Shown here piece after piece: positions 46,558 to 54,401 of a DNA stretch of 64,000 bases (the stretch's first letter is position 1; every line of letters starts with the position of its first letter). Source of the stretch: Litoreibacter ascidiaceicola (GTDB lineage Bacteria; Pseudomonadota; Alphaproteobacteria; Rhodobacterales; Rhodobacteraceae); assembly GCF_900129235.1 (NCBI RefSeq), contig NZ_FQUV01000001.1:496001-560000 (forward strand), written 5' to 3'. Position numbers and translations under genes: made by a program. The notes beneath the pieces were generated by a model. That model ran no database searches. It was not told the DNA's origin and saw only the letters and a program-made list of their open reading frames with translations.

Positions 46558-46585
46558 GCAAGATGCGCCACATGGCGCGTCTTGC
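46558..46585 (+). other. Strong intercistronic hairpin between binding-protein and permease genes
   Basis: GCAAGATGCGCC pairs with GGCGCGTCTTGC over 12 pairs with one G-U wobble and a four-base ACAT loop. It is followed by CCCC rather than a U-tract. Hairpins here often stabilise the abundant binding-protein message and lower permease expression. Confidence 0.6.
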
Positions 46586-46620
46586 GCCCCCGCTAGAGAC
46601 CTGAACCGAGGCATTCCGAT

Positions 46621-47646
46621 ATGTTCACCTTCACGATCCGCCGGTTGATACTGACTATCCCGACGCTTCTGTTCATTTCTCTCGTGCTGTTCACGATCGT
46701 CAAACTCTCGCCTTCCGATCCGACAGGCAACCTCCCCCTGACCATCCCGCCGGAAGTGCGCGAAAAAATCCGCGAGTCTCTGGGCGTCAACAAGCCGTTG
46801 CTGATCCAGTATTTGTTGTGGCTAAAGCAGTTTTTCTGGCTGGAGCCGCGCATATTTCTTGAGCATTCGTTCGGCTGGAATCTCGGCACCGCAGACGAGA
46901 CGCGGTTAATTTCCTACCAGACCCGCTCCCCCGTCATGGACCTGATCGTGCAGCGCCTGCCGCAAACTCTTTGGGTCGTCGGGGTCGCCTATCTGGTCGG
47001 CACGCTCATCGCGCTGCCGATCGGGATAATCTCGGCTTACAAGCAGTATTCCGTCTTTGACCAGCTTGGCACGCTGGTGTCGATGATCGGGTTTTCTGTC
47101 CCGCCGTTCTTCTCCGGCGTTCTGGTGATCGTCATCTTCTCGGTAATGATCCCGAGCGACAGTTATTTCTGGCTGCCCTCGATCTATGATACCACCCATG
47201 AGGTCACCGACTGGGCCAGCTTCAAATACCAGTTCCGACAGATGATCATGCCGGTCATGGTGCTGGCTTTGCAGATCACCGCCCAAATCTCGCGGTTCAC
47301 GCGGGCCTCGATGCTCGACAACCTCAATCAGGATTACGTCCGCACCGCCCGTGCCAAAGGCCTGAAAGAGAAGACGGTCGTTCTGGTCCACGTTTTGCGC
47401 AACTCGATGATCCCCGTGGTCACGGTGATCGCCCTTGGCATTCCGTCGATCTTCGGCGGCGCCATCATCACCGAACAGGTGTTCAAGGTGAACGGTCTGG
47501 GCCAGTTGCTGATCATCGCGATCCAAGGCGGCGATGTGCCGACGGTGCAAACGCTGACCTTCATCTTCGCGATCCTGATCGTGTTGTTTAACCTGATTGC
47601 CGACGTCCTTTACGGCATTCTGGACCCGAGGATCCGCTATGACTGA
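46621..47646 (+). CDS. ABC transporter permease (DppB type)
   Basis: 341 residues with six membrane helices. The N-terminal helix is followed by the periplasmic domain typical of DppB. The cytoplasmic EAA loop reads DYVRTARAKGLKEKTVVLVHVLRNSMIPVVTVI. An insertion of about 40 residues between helices 1 and 2 (LKQFFWLEPRIFLEHSFGWNLG) is common in this family. It starts 100 bases after the binding-protein gene and overlaps the second permease by 8 bases. Confidence 0.92.
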   Translation: MFTFTIRRLILTIPTLLFISLVLFTIVKLSPSDPTGNLPLTIPPEVREKIRESLGVNKPLLIQYLLWLKQFFWLEPRIFLEHSFGWNLGTADETRLISYQTRSPVMDLIVQRLPQTLWVVGVAYLVGTLIALPIGIISAYKQYSVFDQLGTLVSMIGFSVPPFFSGVLVIVIFSVMIPSDSYFWLPSIYDTTHEVTDWASFKYQFRQMIMPVMVLALQITAQISRFTRASMLDNLNQDYVRTARAKGLKEKTVVLVHVLRNSMIPVVTVIALGIPSIFGGAIITEQVFKVNGLGQLLIIAIQGGDVPTVQTLTFIFAILIVLFNLIADVLYGILDPRIRYD

Positions 47647-48544
47647 TATTCCACAAATCGCCGCGCAGCCCCGCAACCAGTGGTGGGATGTCTGGGACCA
47701 GTTCAAGACCCACAAGGGCGCTTTGATCGGTGCGATATTCTTCGTGGTCATTCTGCTGGGCGTCATCTTCGGGCCCTGGCTTTGGGGCATCGACGCCACG
47801 TTCATCGACATCCGGTCACGCAACCAAGGCCCGAGCTTTGCGCATCCGATGGGCACCGACCAGCTTGGCCGTGACAGCTTTGCGCGGATGATGGCTGGCG
47901 GGCGTGTATCATTGGCCGTGGGCCTGACCGCGATGGCTTTGGCCATTGGTCTGGGCACTTTGATTGGCGTGATTGCGGGCTATTTCAAGCGGCTCGACGG
48001 GCTGCTGATGCGCACCACCGACCTTTTTCTTGCCCTGCCTTTGCTTCCACTGCTCCTCGTGATCATCATGCTGTTTCGCGACAAGCTGAACGCGGCCTTC
48101 GGGCCGGAGGGCGGCATCTTCATCCTGATGGTGTCGGCCATCGGCGCGACCTCATGGATGCAAACCGCACGGATCGTGCGCGGCGACGTGTTGGCGATCA
48201 AGGAACGCGAGTTCGTGCTTGCCGCCCGCTCCATCGGGACACCCAACCGCAGGATGATCACGCGGCATATCCTGCCCAATGTGCTGTCGCCGATCATGGT
48301 GTCAGCCACCTTGGGTATCGCCAATGCGATTATCACCGAAAGCGCGCTCAGCTTCCTGGGGCTTGGTTTCCCGCCGGACTTCCCGACATGGGGCCGCCTG
48401 TTGTTCGACAGCGTCGACTACCTGCAACAATACCCTGAACGGGTGATGTGGCCCGGCCTCGCGATCTCGCTGACGGTGCTGTCAGTGAACTACATGGGCG
48501 ACGGGCTGCGCGACGCGCTGGACCCGAAAATTCGCGGGCGGTAA
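47639..48544 (+). CDS. ABC transporter permease (DppC type)
   Basis: 301 residues. The N-terminal DppC/OppC motif (QWWDVWDQFKTHKGALIGAIFFV) and the HPMGTDQLGRDSFARMM segment are present. The EAA loop is EFVLAARSIGTPNRRMITRHILPNVLSPIMV. The ATG at 47639 overlaps the upstream stop by 8 bases, which decides the start over a longer reading. It ends the operon, with its stop 2 bases from the convergent DUF3422 gene. Confidence 0.93.
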   Translation: MTDIPQIAAQPRNQWWDVWDQFKTHKGALIGAIFFVVILLGVIFGPWLWGIDATFIDIRSRNQGPSFAHPMGTDQLGRDSFARMMAGGRVSLAVGLTAMALAIGLGTLIGVIAGYFKRLDGLLMRTTDLFLALPLLPLLLVIIMLFRDKLNAAFGPEGGIFILMVSAIGATSWMQTARIVRGDVLAIKEREFVLAARSIGTPNRRMITRHILPNVLSPIMVSATLGIANAIITESALSFLGLGFPPDFPTWGRLLFDSVDYLQQYPERVMWPGLAISLTVLSVNYMGDGLRDALDPKIRGR

Positions 48545-48546
48545 CG

Positions 48547-49827
48547 CTATTCCATCTTTTCGCGGATGCGGTGGACCATCCACCACACGGCGAGCACGAC
48601 CAAGGGTGTCGTGACAGCGGCAAGGACCAGTTTGGATAGGCCCACAGCGTAAGCCGCAGGCTGCGCCATATAGAGCACCAGATTGACCGCGTAGTAGCTG
48701 ATCGCCACCACGGACAGCCCCTCGACGGTCTTTTGCAGCCGCAATTGCAAGTCGGCGCGCTTGTCCATGCTTTCGAGCAATTTCTGGTTTTGCGACGAGC
48801 GTTCCACATCCACCCGTGTGCGCAGCAAGTCCCCTGCCCGCGTGGCGCGCTCGGCCATGTTCTGCAAACGGCGCTCCGAGGCTTTCACAGTGCGCATCGC
48901 CGGATCAAACCGGCGCATCATGAATTCCGCGAATGTCTGGCGGCCGTTGAAGCGTTCCTCGCGCAGCACCTCGATGCGTTGGTTCACGATTGCCTCATAC
49001 GCTCCTGTCGCGCCAAACCGGAAGGACGATTGCGCCAGCAGGCTTTCCAGCTCGGCGGAGGTCGCGAGAAGCTCGCTCAACGTGTCCTCGGCCCCGGTAT
49101 CGCCCTTCGTCATAGCGCTCATCAGGCCGGACAAAATCGCGTCCAACTCCCCCAAGCGCGGCCCCATCTCCCGCACGCGGGCAAGGCCCAGCATCGACAT
49201 GCTTTTGTAGGTTTCGATCTCGCAGAGCCGCTGGACAATGCGGCCAATGCGGCGCTCGCCGGTGACGTCGGCCACGAAAACAGCCAGCCGCATATGACCC
49301 GCAGCATCAATGCGGAAATCGCCTGCGACGGTTGCGGCCCCATCCAGAACGGTGCTGACCGCAAGGCTTTCAGGCACGAACCAATCTTCGACCCGCGTGA
49401 CGATTTCGTCGGCACCGGGATCGGCCTCAACACGGATCAAGGCCGACGTGATGCGCACCCCCGGTGCGCTTGCCAGCCAGTCGGCGGGAAAGGTCTCGAA
49501 GGCTTTTGGATCAAACGGGCGGTCCTCCAGCGTGGGCATAAACATGGTGTAGGTGACGAACTCGGTATGCTGTTCCCACTTGAGCTTGAATTTGCCCACC
49601 TCCCCGAACCAATGGGTCGCACCGGGTTGCGGATGTGGTGCGCCATAGCGGTCGAGCAATTGGGTCAGGTGCGCGCGGTCCACGTCGCGGTCGCGCTCGG
49701 CGGCGTCCTCGGGGCGCTTGATGGCAAGGTAGATCGCCCCGCAAGGCGCTTCCAGCGACGGGAAAGGACGCGCGTGCAGCTCGTTGGCCAAAGTGTAGCG
49801 CAGCGGGTGGTCTTCTATCGGGGTCAT
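48547..49827 (-). CDS. DUF3422 family protein
   Basis: 426 residues. The opening DHPLRYTLANELHARPFPSLEAPC is the hallmark of DUF3422. Alpha/beta segments continue to about residue 240, then long helical coiled-coil stretches, and two hydrophobic helices near the C-terminus (about 370-410). It is probably a membrane-attached cytoplasmic protein whose activity is unknown. A 14-base motif shared with the pntA upstream region lies 12 bases before its start. Confidence 0.88.
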   Translation of the reverse strand: MTPIEDHPLRYTLANELHARPFPSLEAPCGAIYLAIKRPEDAAERDRDVDRAHLTQLLDRYGAPHPQPGATHWFGEVGKFKLKWEQHTEFVTYTMFMPTLEDRPFDPKAFETFPADWLASAPGVRITSALIRVEADPGADEIVTRVEDWFVPESLAVSTVLDGAATVAGDFRIDAAGHMRLAVFVADVTGERRIGRIVQRLCEIETYKSMSMLGLARVREMGPRLGELDAILSGLMSAMTKGDTGAEDTLSELLATSAELESLLAQSSFRFGATGAYEAIVNQRIEVLREERFNGRQTFAEFMMRRFDPAMRTVKASERRLQNMAERATRAGDLLRTRVDVERSSQNQKLLESMDKRADLQLRLQKTVEGLSVVAISYYAVNLVLYMAQPAAYAVGLSKLVLAAVTTPLVVLAVWWMVHRIREKME

Positions 49828-49838
49828 GCAGTCAACCG

Positions 49839-49852
49839 TAAGTGAATTTCAC
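49839..49852. promoter_or_regulatory. Shared palindromic motif upstream of the DUF3422 gene
   Basis: TAAGTGAATTTCAC contains the 11-base palindrome GTGAATTTCAC. The same 14 bases occur at 57435-57448 before pntA, also just upstream of the gene and in the same orientation. It is a candidate common operator or chance recurrence. Confidence 0.35.
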
Positions 49853-49953
49853 CTAGGCATAGAGCCACACGGCCCTTAAGAAAACAAATTTTTCATCAAA
49901 ATCATAGGTTTAGATGTGTGCAACGGCATACAGTTCCACATATAGGAAATTGT

Positions 49954-49985
49954 CGCGCCCCGGAGCCTCCCCACTCCGGAGCGCG
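49954..49985 (-). terminator. Probable terminator of the ornithine decarboxylase gene
   Basis: On the minus strand CGCGC + CTCCGG arms pair with CCGGAG + GCGCG, with one internal mismatch and an eight-base loop, 8 bases after the stop codon. The following ACAATTTCC is only a weak U-tract. Confidence 0.5.
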
Positions 49986-49993
49986 GAATTGGC

Positions 49994-51166
49994 CTAAATG
50001 GTTACGACCGCGAGGGGCGGGAACCCATTGAAACCAATAGACGAATAGGCGGAAGTATACGCGCCTGTGTTGCGGATCAGCACGCGGTCACCTGCCTTCA
50101 AAGTCAGCGGCAACTGCATCGGACGCTTTTCATAAAGCACATCCGCGCTGTCGCAGCTTGGGCCTGCCATGACGCAAGGGCCACACTCTTCGCCGTCACG
50201 GGCGGTCTCGAACTGGTAGCGGATTGCTTCGCCTTCAGTTTCGGCCAGACCGGAAAAACGGCCAATGTCGAGGTAAACCCAGCGGTGCATGTCACGGTCC
50301 GACTTGCGCGAAACCAGCATGACTTCCGCCACGATGACGCCAGCCTCGGCCACCATACCGCGACCCGGCTCTGCCATGATGCGGGCGACATTGCCGAAAC
50401 GAGAGGTCACTTGCGCCATTACGGCAGCTGCGTATGCGGTCGGGGCCTCGATAGCCTCACCATAGAAGGCAGGGAAACCGCCGCCGATGTTCAGCAGGCT
50501 CAGGTCGTGGCCAGCGTCGCGGGCGTCGTGCCAGATCAGCGCAAGCGCGTCCAAAGTCGGGCCCCACATTTCCGCCTTGCGGGTTTGAGAGCCTACGTGG
50601 AACGAGAAGCCAACAGGGTTCAAGCCCAGCTCTTTGGCGTAGTCCAGAAGGCGCAGGGCTGTGTCGCGGTCGCAGCCGAATTTGCGCGACAGCGGCCAGT
50701 CGGCTTGGCTGACTTCTACGATCAGGCGAATGTAGACCTGCGCGCCGGGAGCGTGCTCTGCGATTTTTTCCAGCTCTTCTTCGGCGTCCGCAGCAAACAG
50801 CGTGATACCAGCGGCATGCGCGAAGGCGATGTCGGAGGCGCGTTTGACGGTGTTGCCAAACGAAATGTCTGCCGGGTCAGCGCCAAGGCTCAAGCACAGT
50901 TCAACTTCGCCGCGCGATGCTGCATCAAAGTGGGACCCGAGGTTCACGAGGGTTTCAATGACCTTGCGCTCTGGGTTTGCTTTGACGGCATAATGAATGT
51001 CGGCGCGGCCAAGGCCAGCCTTCAGTGCGCGGTATTGCTGTGCAACTAGAGCGGTATCGACGACCAGTGTCGGGCGGTCAAATTCGCGCGATGCAACAAA
51101 GGCATCCAGACGGTTACGGACAATAGGTTGAGCCGACGCCTGAGCGTCCGAGAATTGTACAGTCAT
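49994..51166 (-). CDS. Ornithine decarboxylase (PLP fold type III)
   Basis: 390 residues. A barrel-fold PLP decarboxylase of the eukaryotic-like ODC/LysA family. The PLP lysine is in DIHYAVKANPERKV (about residue 57). The glycine loop is LNIGGGFPAFYG and EPGRGMVAEAGV binds phosphate. The cysteine motif AGPSCDSADVLYE and the C-terminal NTGAYTSAYSSIGFNGFPP complete the active site. CxGPSCDSxD is typical of ODC rather than diaminopimelate decarboxylase, so putrescine synthesis is likely; lysine may also be accepted. ATG 51166 lies 7 bases after GGAG, whereas ATG 51172 is too close to it. Confidence 0.93.
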   Translation of the reverse strand: MTVQFSDAQASAQPIVRNRLDAFVASREFDRPTLVVDTALVAQQYRALKAGLGRADIHYAVKANPERKVIETLVNLGSHFDAASRGEVELCLSLGADPADISFGNTVKRASDIAFAHAAGITLFAADAEEELEKIAEHAPGAQVYIRLIVEVSQADWPLSRKFGCDRDTALRLLDYAKELGLNPVGFSFHVGSQTRKAEMWGPTLDALALIWHDARDAGHDLSLLNIGGGFPAFYGEAIEAPTAYAAAVMAQVTSRFGNVARIMAEPGRGMVAEAGVIVAEVMLVSRKSDRDMHRWVYLDIGRFSGLAETEGEAIRYQFETARDGEECGPCVMAGPSCDSADVLYEKRPMQLPLTLKAGDRVLIRNTGAYTSAYSSIGFNGFPPLAVVTI

Positions 51167-51178
51167 GGTCATCTCCAG

Positions 51179-51373
51179 TTAGACCCGGCCATAACGGGGA
51201 TTACCCGTGCGAGACCGCTCACTTCCAAGGGGAGACGTTACCGTCGCTACGTAAACACGTGTTGCGTTGACTGCTACAGGCCAGAGGCGCGTGCGTTGGC
51301 GTCTATTTCCGCCGTATCGGGCCAAACGCGAGTCGGCGCAAGCGTTTTTTTTGCCAGCGTCGAATTTCATCAA
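51179..51373 (-). CDS. Possible 64-codon leader reading frame before ornithine decarboxylase
   Basis: An open frame (MMKFDAGKKNACADSRLARYGG onward) covers most of the leader. It ends 12 bases before the decarboxylase start, right at its ribosome site. It is basic and of low complexity. It has no visible ribosome site of its own that I trust, so it may be chance. It is listed because ornithine decarboxylase leaders in bacteria often carry regulatory peptides or RNA motifs. Confidence 0.25.
   Translation of the reverse strand: MMKFDAGKKNACADSRLARYGGNRRQRTRLWPVAVNATRVYVATVTSPLGSERSRTGNPRYGRV
51254..51263. other. 10-bp palindrome AACACGTGTT in the decarboxylase leader
   Basis: A perfect ten-base palindrome within the 269-base gap between the decarboxylase and MATE starts. 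It could be an operator; nothing else identifies it. A second hairpin, ACGGG with CCCGT around GATTA, lies closer to the decarboxylase start (about 51194-51208). Confidence 0.35.
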
Positions 51374-51380
51374 ATTGATG
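51368..51380. promoter_or_regulatory. Palindromic site overlapping the MATE promoter
   Basis: CATCAAATTGATG is a perfect 13-base palindrome (6+1+6) that includes the predicted -35 hexamer of the MATE gene. The position suggests repression of MATE. It could also affect the divergent decarboxylase. Confidence 0.5.
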
Positions 51381-51402
51381 CAGCGGAACCGCAGACTATG
51401 CT
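51375..51402 (+). promoter_or_regulatory. Predicted promoter of the MATE exporter gene
   Basis: TTGATG (51375-51380) and TATGCT (51397-51402) are separated by 16 bases. The start site would be near 51409, which supports translation from the TTG at 51436 rather than the TTG at 51409. Confidence 0.5.
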
Positions 51403-51435
51403 CACGCGTTGAGACACTTAACCGGAGAGTGCTTC

Positions 51436-52821
51436 TTGCCCAACACCAAAAAACGCGACCTGACCCAAGGCCCGGTGTGGGTCGCCCTGACAGCCATGTC
51501 GGCCCCCATGTCCTTCGGGATATTCGCGGTGATCGCGGTGGGACTGGCCGACGCCTACTTCCTCGGGAAGGTCAGCGCCAACGCCCTCGCGGCGGTCGGG
51601 TTTATTTATCCGGTGATTACCGCCATCACCTCCCTTTCGATCGGGCTGAGCGCTGGCGCGAACGCGACCCTGTCGCAGGCCGTCGGTCGCGAAGAAACGG
51701 AGGACGACGTGCGCAGGCTGGGGCTTCATGCCATCGGCTTGGGCATGGCGTTATCCGCGATCATGGCCCTGCTATTGTGGCCCAGCTATCCCATTCTGTT
51801 TAGCGCCATGGGCGCGAGCGACGAGGTTTTGGGCGAGATCGCTCAATACATTCCGATATGGGCGCTCTCCTTTCCCTTCCTTGTCGTTATGATGATCACC
51901 AACGCCGTGTTTCGCGCCCATGGGGATGGTGCAACCTCGGCGGCAATCATGGTGCTAGCGGCCTTCTTCGGGATCGCCCTTAACCCCGTCCTTATTTTCG
52001 GCTGGGGGCCCCTGCCAGAGTTGGGAACTTTGGGCGCGGCGCTCTCCACACTCATCGGCCGCGTCATCGCGATGGCCGCTGCCCTTTGGATTGCGTGGCG
52101 GCGCGGCATGCTGGGCGTGTGCGGCAAAGTGCTGGACGGTTTGGTGGCGTCGGTCAGACAGGTGCTAAATGTCGGCATACCCGCCGCGTTTTCCAACGCC
52201 ATCAATCCTGCAGGCATGGCTTTGGTCACGGCTGCCGTGGCCACGGTTGGCGAAACTACAGTGGCAGGTTTCGGCGCGGCATCGCGCATCCAGTCCTTCG
52301 CGCTCGTGCCGCTGATGGCCCTTTCGTCCGGCATCGGACCAGTGGTCGGCCAGAACTGGGGTGCGGAGAAACGTGATCGCGCGCAGACTGCCACCCAGCA
52401 AGCCTTCGCCTTCTGCCTTGTCTACGGGCTGCTGCTTGCCGTGGTGCTCATCATCTTCGCAGAGACACTGGCAAGCTGGGTCGGCTCAGGTGGGGAAGAT
52501 GTAGGATATGCCGCGTCCTATTTGCGCATCGTGGGCCTGTCTATGTTTGGCTATGGGGTCGTGGTGGTCGCCAACGCGGCGATGAATGCCCGCGACAAGG
52601 CGCTTTGGTCCCTGTCGTTGTCATTAAGTCGTATCTTCGTGATCTACCTGCCACTGGCGTGGCTCGGCGTCATGGTCATGGGCTACACTGGCATCTTGTT
52701 TGCCGCAGTCATCGCCAACTTGCTTGGCGCGTGGGGTGGCCTTGTGGCCACCCGCTCCACCGATCTTGTGCGCATAGACATACCCGGCATAAAGACGCCA
52801 TTGCGAAAGCTGGACGCCTAG
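51436..52821 (+). CDS. MATE-family multidrug/metabolite efflux protein
   Basis: 461 residues with about twelve membrane helices in two homologous halves, as in MATE transporters (MSAPMSFGIFAVIAVGLADAYFLG in the first, GIPAAFSNAINPAGMALVTAAVATVGETTVAGFGAASRIQSFALVPLMALSSGIGPVVGQNWGA in the second). They export cations or drugs using Na+ or H+. The start is a TTG at 51436 with GGAG 8 bases upstream. It is divergent from ornithine decarboxylase, so export of a polyamine or related cation is a reasonable but untested guess. The stop shares CTAG with the convergent gene. Confidence 0.9.
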   Translation: MPNTKKRDLTQGPVWVALTAMSAPMSFGIFAVIAVGLADAYFLGKVSANALAAVGFIYPVITAITSLSIGLSAGANATLSQAVGREETEDDVRRLGLHAIGLGMALSAIMALLLWPSYPILFSAMGASDEVLGEIAQYIPIWALSFPFLVVMMITNAVFRAHGDGATSAAIMVLAAFFGIALNPVLIFGWGPLPELGTLGAALSTLIGRVIAMAAALWIAWRRGMLGVCGKVLDGLVASVRQVLNVGIPAAFSNAINPAGMALVTAAVATVGETTVAGFGAASRIQSFALVPLMALSSGIGPVVGQNWGAEKRDRAQTATQQAFAFCLVYGLLLAVVLIIFAETLASWVGSGGEDVGYAASYLRIVGLSMFGYGVVVVANAAMNARDKALWSLSLSLSRIFVIYLPLAWLGVMVMGYTGILFAAVIANLLGAWGGLVATRSTDLVRIDIPGIKTPLRKLDA

Positions 52822-53675
52822 CTTTCCAGCTTGTCCTGCGTTTTGGTGTCAAAGTCGCTGGTGTCGTGGCGTTCGTGCAGCTGACCTTCCAGCGGGCCGG
52901 ACGTGCGGTTGACCATCTGGCCCCTTTGCACCGCCGGACGCGCCGCAATCTGTTTTTCCCAGCGGATAACGTGATCGTATTCATGCACGCTCAGGAACTC
53001 CCCAGCGTCATAGGCCCCGCCAGTTACCATGCGGCCATACCAAGGCCATGTGACCATATCGGCGATGGTGTAGGTATCCCCTGCCAGATATTCGTTTTCT
53101 TCCAGATGCTGGTTCAGCACATCCAGCTGCCGCTTAGCCTCCATCGCGAAACGGTTGATCGGGTATTCCTGCTTGGTGGGTGCGTAGGCATAGAAATGTC
53201 CGAAGCCACCGCCCAGATAGGGCGCAGAGCCTTGCAGCCAGAACAGCCAGTTCATGCATTCGGCGCGGGCGGCGGGTTCCGTGGGCAGGAACTCCCCGAA
53301 CTTTTCGGCCAGATAGAACAGGATCGAGCCACTCTCAAAAACCCGTGTCAGGGTGGTGGTGTCAAACATCGCGGGGATCTTGGAGTTCGGGTTGACGTCC
53401 ACGAAGCCGCTGGAGAACTGGTCCCCCTCCCCAATCTTGATCAGCCAAGCGTCATATTCAGCGCCGGAATGCCCCAGCTCCAAAAGCTCCTCCAGCATAA
53501 TGGTCACCTTCTGCCCGTTGGGCGTGGCGAGGCTATAGAGCTGCAAGGGATGCTTGCCGACGGGCAAATCCTTGTCATGGGTCGGGCCAGCGATAGGCCG
53601 GTTGATGGATGCAAACGTGCCACCGGACTCGTTCTCCCATGTCCAAACCTTGGGGGGGATATACTCTTCAGTCAT
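52818..53675 (-). CDS. yghU: Glutathione transferase of the YghU (nu-class) type
   Basis: 285 residues. The N-terminal extension EEYIPPKVWTWENESGGTFASINRPIAGPTHDKDLPVGKHPLQLYSLATPNGQKV is typical of YghU/YfcG-like disulfide-bond oxidoreductases. The thioredoxin-fold part contains NPNSKIPAM and FESGSILFYLAEKF. The helical half has YTIADMVTWPWYG with the capping Asp. These enzymes use two glutathiones to reduce organic peroxides or disulfides. ATG 53675 is the family start; the frame upstream to 53792 is AT-rich non-coding. Confidence 0.93.
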   Translation of the reverse strand: MTEEYIPPKVWTWENESGGTFASINRPIAGPTHDKDLPVGKHPLQLYSLATPNGQKVTIMLEELLELGHSGAEYDAWLIKIGEGDQFSSGFVDVNPNSKIPAMFDTTTLTRVFESGSILFYLAEKFGEFLPTEPAARAECMNWLFWLQGSAPYLGGGFGHFYAYAPTKQEYPINRFAMEAKRQLDVLNQHLEENEYLAGDTYTIADMVTWPWYGRMVTGGAYDAGEFLSVHEYDHVIRWEKQIAARPAVQRGQMVNRTSGPLEGQLHERHDTSDFDTKTQDKLES

Positions 53676-53998
53676 GGGGTTTTCCTTCTTTATCGCGGTT
53701 ACACCTACCAAAGCCCCTTGCACGGGAAGGTGCAAACCGAAAAACCCGAATTTTATTTGGAGCAGTAAAATGGTGGCTATAACGGAGCACAAAAAACATT
53801 ATAAGACATTGAATATTAATGTTTTTAATGGGGGGGGCTCGGAAATTCGCTTCTAGACCCGATAAACGGCCTTGTTACCCAATTTTCCGGCAAGCCGGGA
53901 TTAGTTGCGGAACCTTTTAGGTCGGGCGGCAGTTGTCTCCTCATACAGCGTCCGGAATGACTTCAGACGCACTGGACCTAACGACTAGGAGACTACAC
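53676..53998. other. Gene-free 323-base region with an AT-rich patch
   Basis: No reading frame here is convincing. The patch about 53745-53830 is much more AT-rich than the window. It holds a 10-bp inverted repeat (AAAAACATTA at 53792-53801, TAATGTTTTT at 53817-53826) followed by a run of eight G (53830-53837). The right end carries the ribosome site AGGAG of the small exported protein gene. The promoter for that gene is presumably inside, but I cannot place it with confidence. Confidence 0.6.
53792..53826. other. 10-bp AT-rich inverted repeat
   Basis: AAAAACATTA and TAATGTTTTT are perfect complements around 15 bases, which include an inner GAATATT palindrome. On RNA it forms a weak AU hairpin ending in five U residues, so it could be a low-GC terminator on either strand or a DNA-binding site. 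Confidence 0.45.
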
Positions 53999-54298
53999 AT
54001 GACCAAGTTTTTCACAACAACGGCTATCGCCCTTACCTTCGCTGCACCTGCTTTTGCAGACATCAACGTTGAAGAGTATCTGGCATTGTCCAACAATTCG
54101 GCAGCTGAACGCATGGTCGAAGAAACTTCTACCGGTGACGTCGAAGCGGCAGAGATCAAGTTTGCCTTGGGCAACATGAGCGCCGCCGAGCGTCAGGTGT
54201 TTTTCGAAATGGACGAAGAGTCCCGCATGGCGCAATTGATCGCGCTGCGTAAGACTGCACCAATGAACAGCCCAGCAGAAGCAGCCGCTTCTAACTAA
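53999..54298 (+). CDS. Small exported protein of unknown function
   Basis: 99 residues with a clear signal peptide (MTKFFTTTAIALTFAAPAFA), leaving an acidic mature peptide of about 79 residues. It is rich in Ala, Glu and Met with repeated NNSAAER and NMSAAER segments, which suggests a short internal duplication (LALSNNSAAERMVEE and FALGNMSAAERQVFFE). AGGAG lies 7 bases before the ATG. It is monocistronic, followed by a strong terminator. I do not recognise a family. Confidence 0.8.
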   Translation: MTKFFTTTAIALTFAAPAFADINVEEYLALSNNSAAERMVEETSTGDVEAAEIKFALGNMSAAERQVFFEMDEESRMAQLIALRKTAPMNSPAEAAASN

Positions 54299-54339
54299 GT
54301 GACACGCGGGCCGGCCATCGCCGGTCCCCGAAACAAAAA

Positions 54340-54368
54340 ACGGGCGCTCCGATTGGGGCGCCCGTTTT
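54340..54368. terminator. Bidirectional intrinsic terminator
   Basis: ACGGGCGC (54340-54347) pairs with GCGCCCGT (54358-54365) over 8 bases with a ten-base loop. It is followed by TTTT on the plus strand and, for the minus strand, by TTTTTT then GTTTC. It ends the small exported protein gene and the convergent pntAB operon. Confidence 0.85.
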
Positions 54369-54401
54369 CATGCGTAGGGCGGGGTTCGCCCCGCCGCACG
54401 C

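Noticed and set aside
44742-46571. 609-codon minus-strand open frame opposite the substrate-binding protein gene
   Set aside because: The plus-strand frame has a signal peptide, a ribosome site and family motifs; the minus frame shows none of these.
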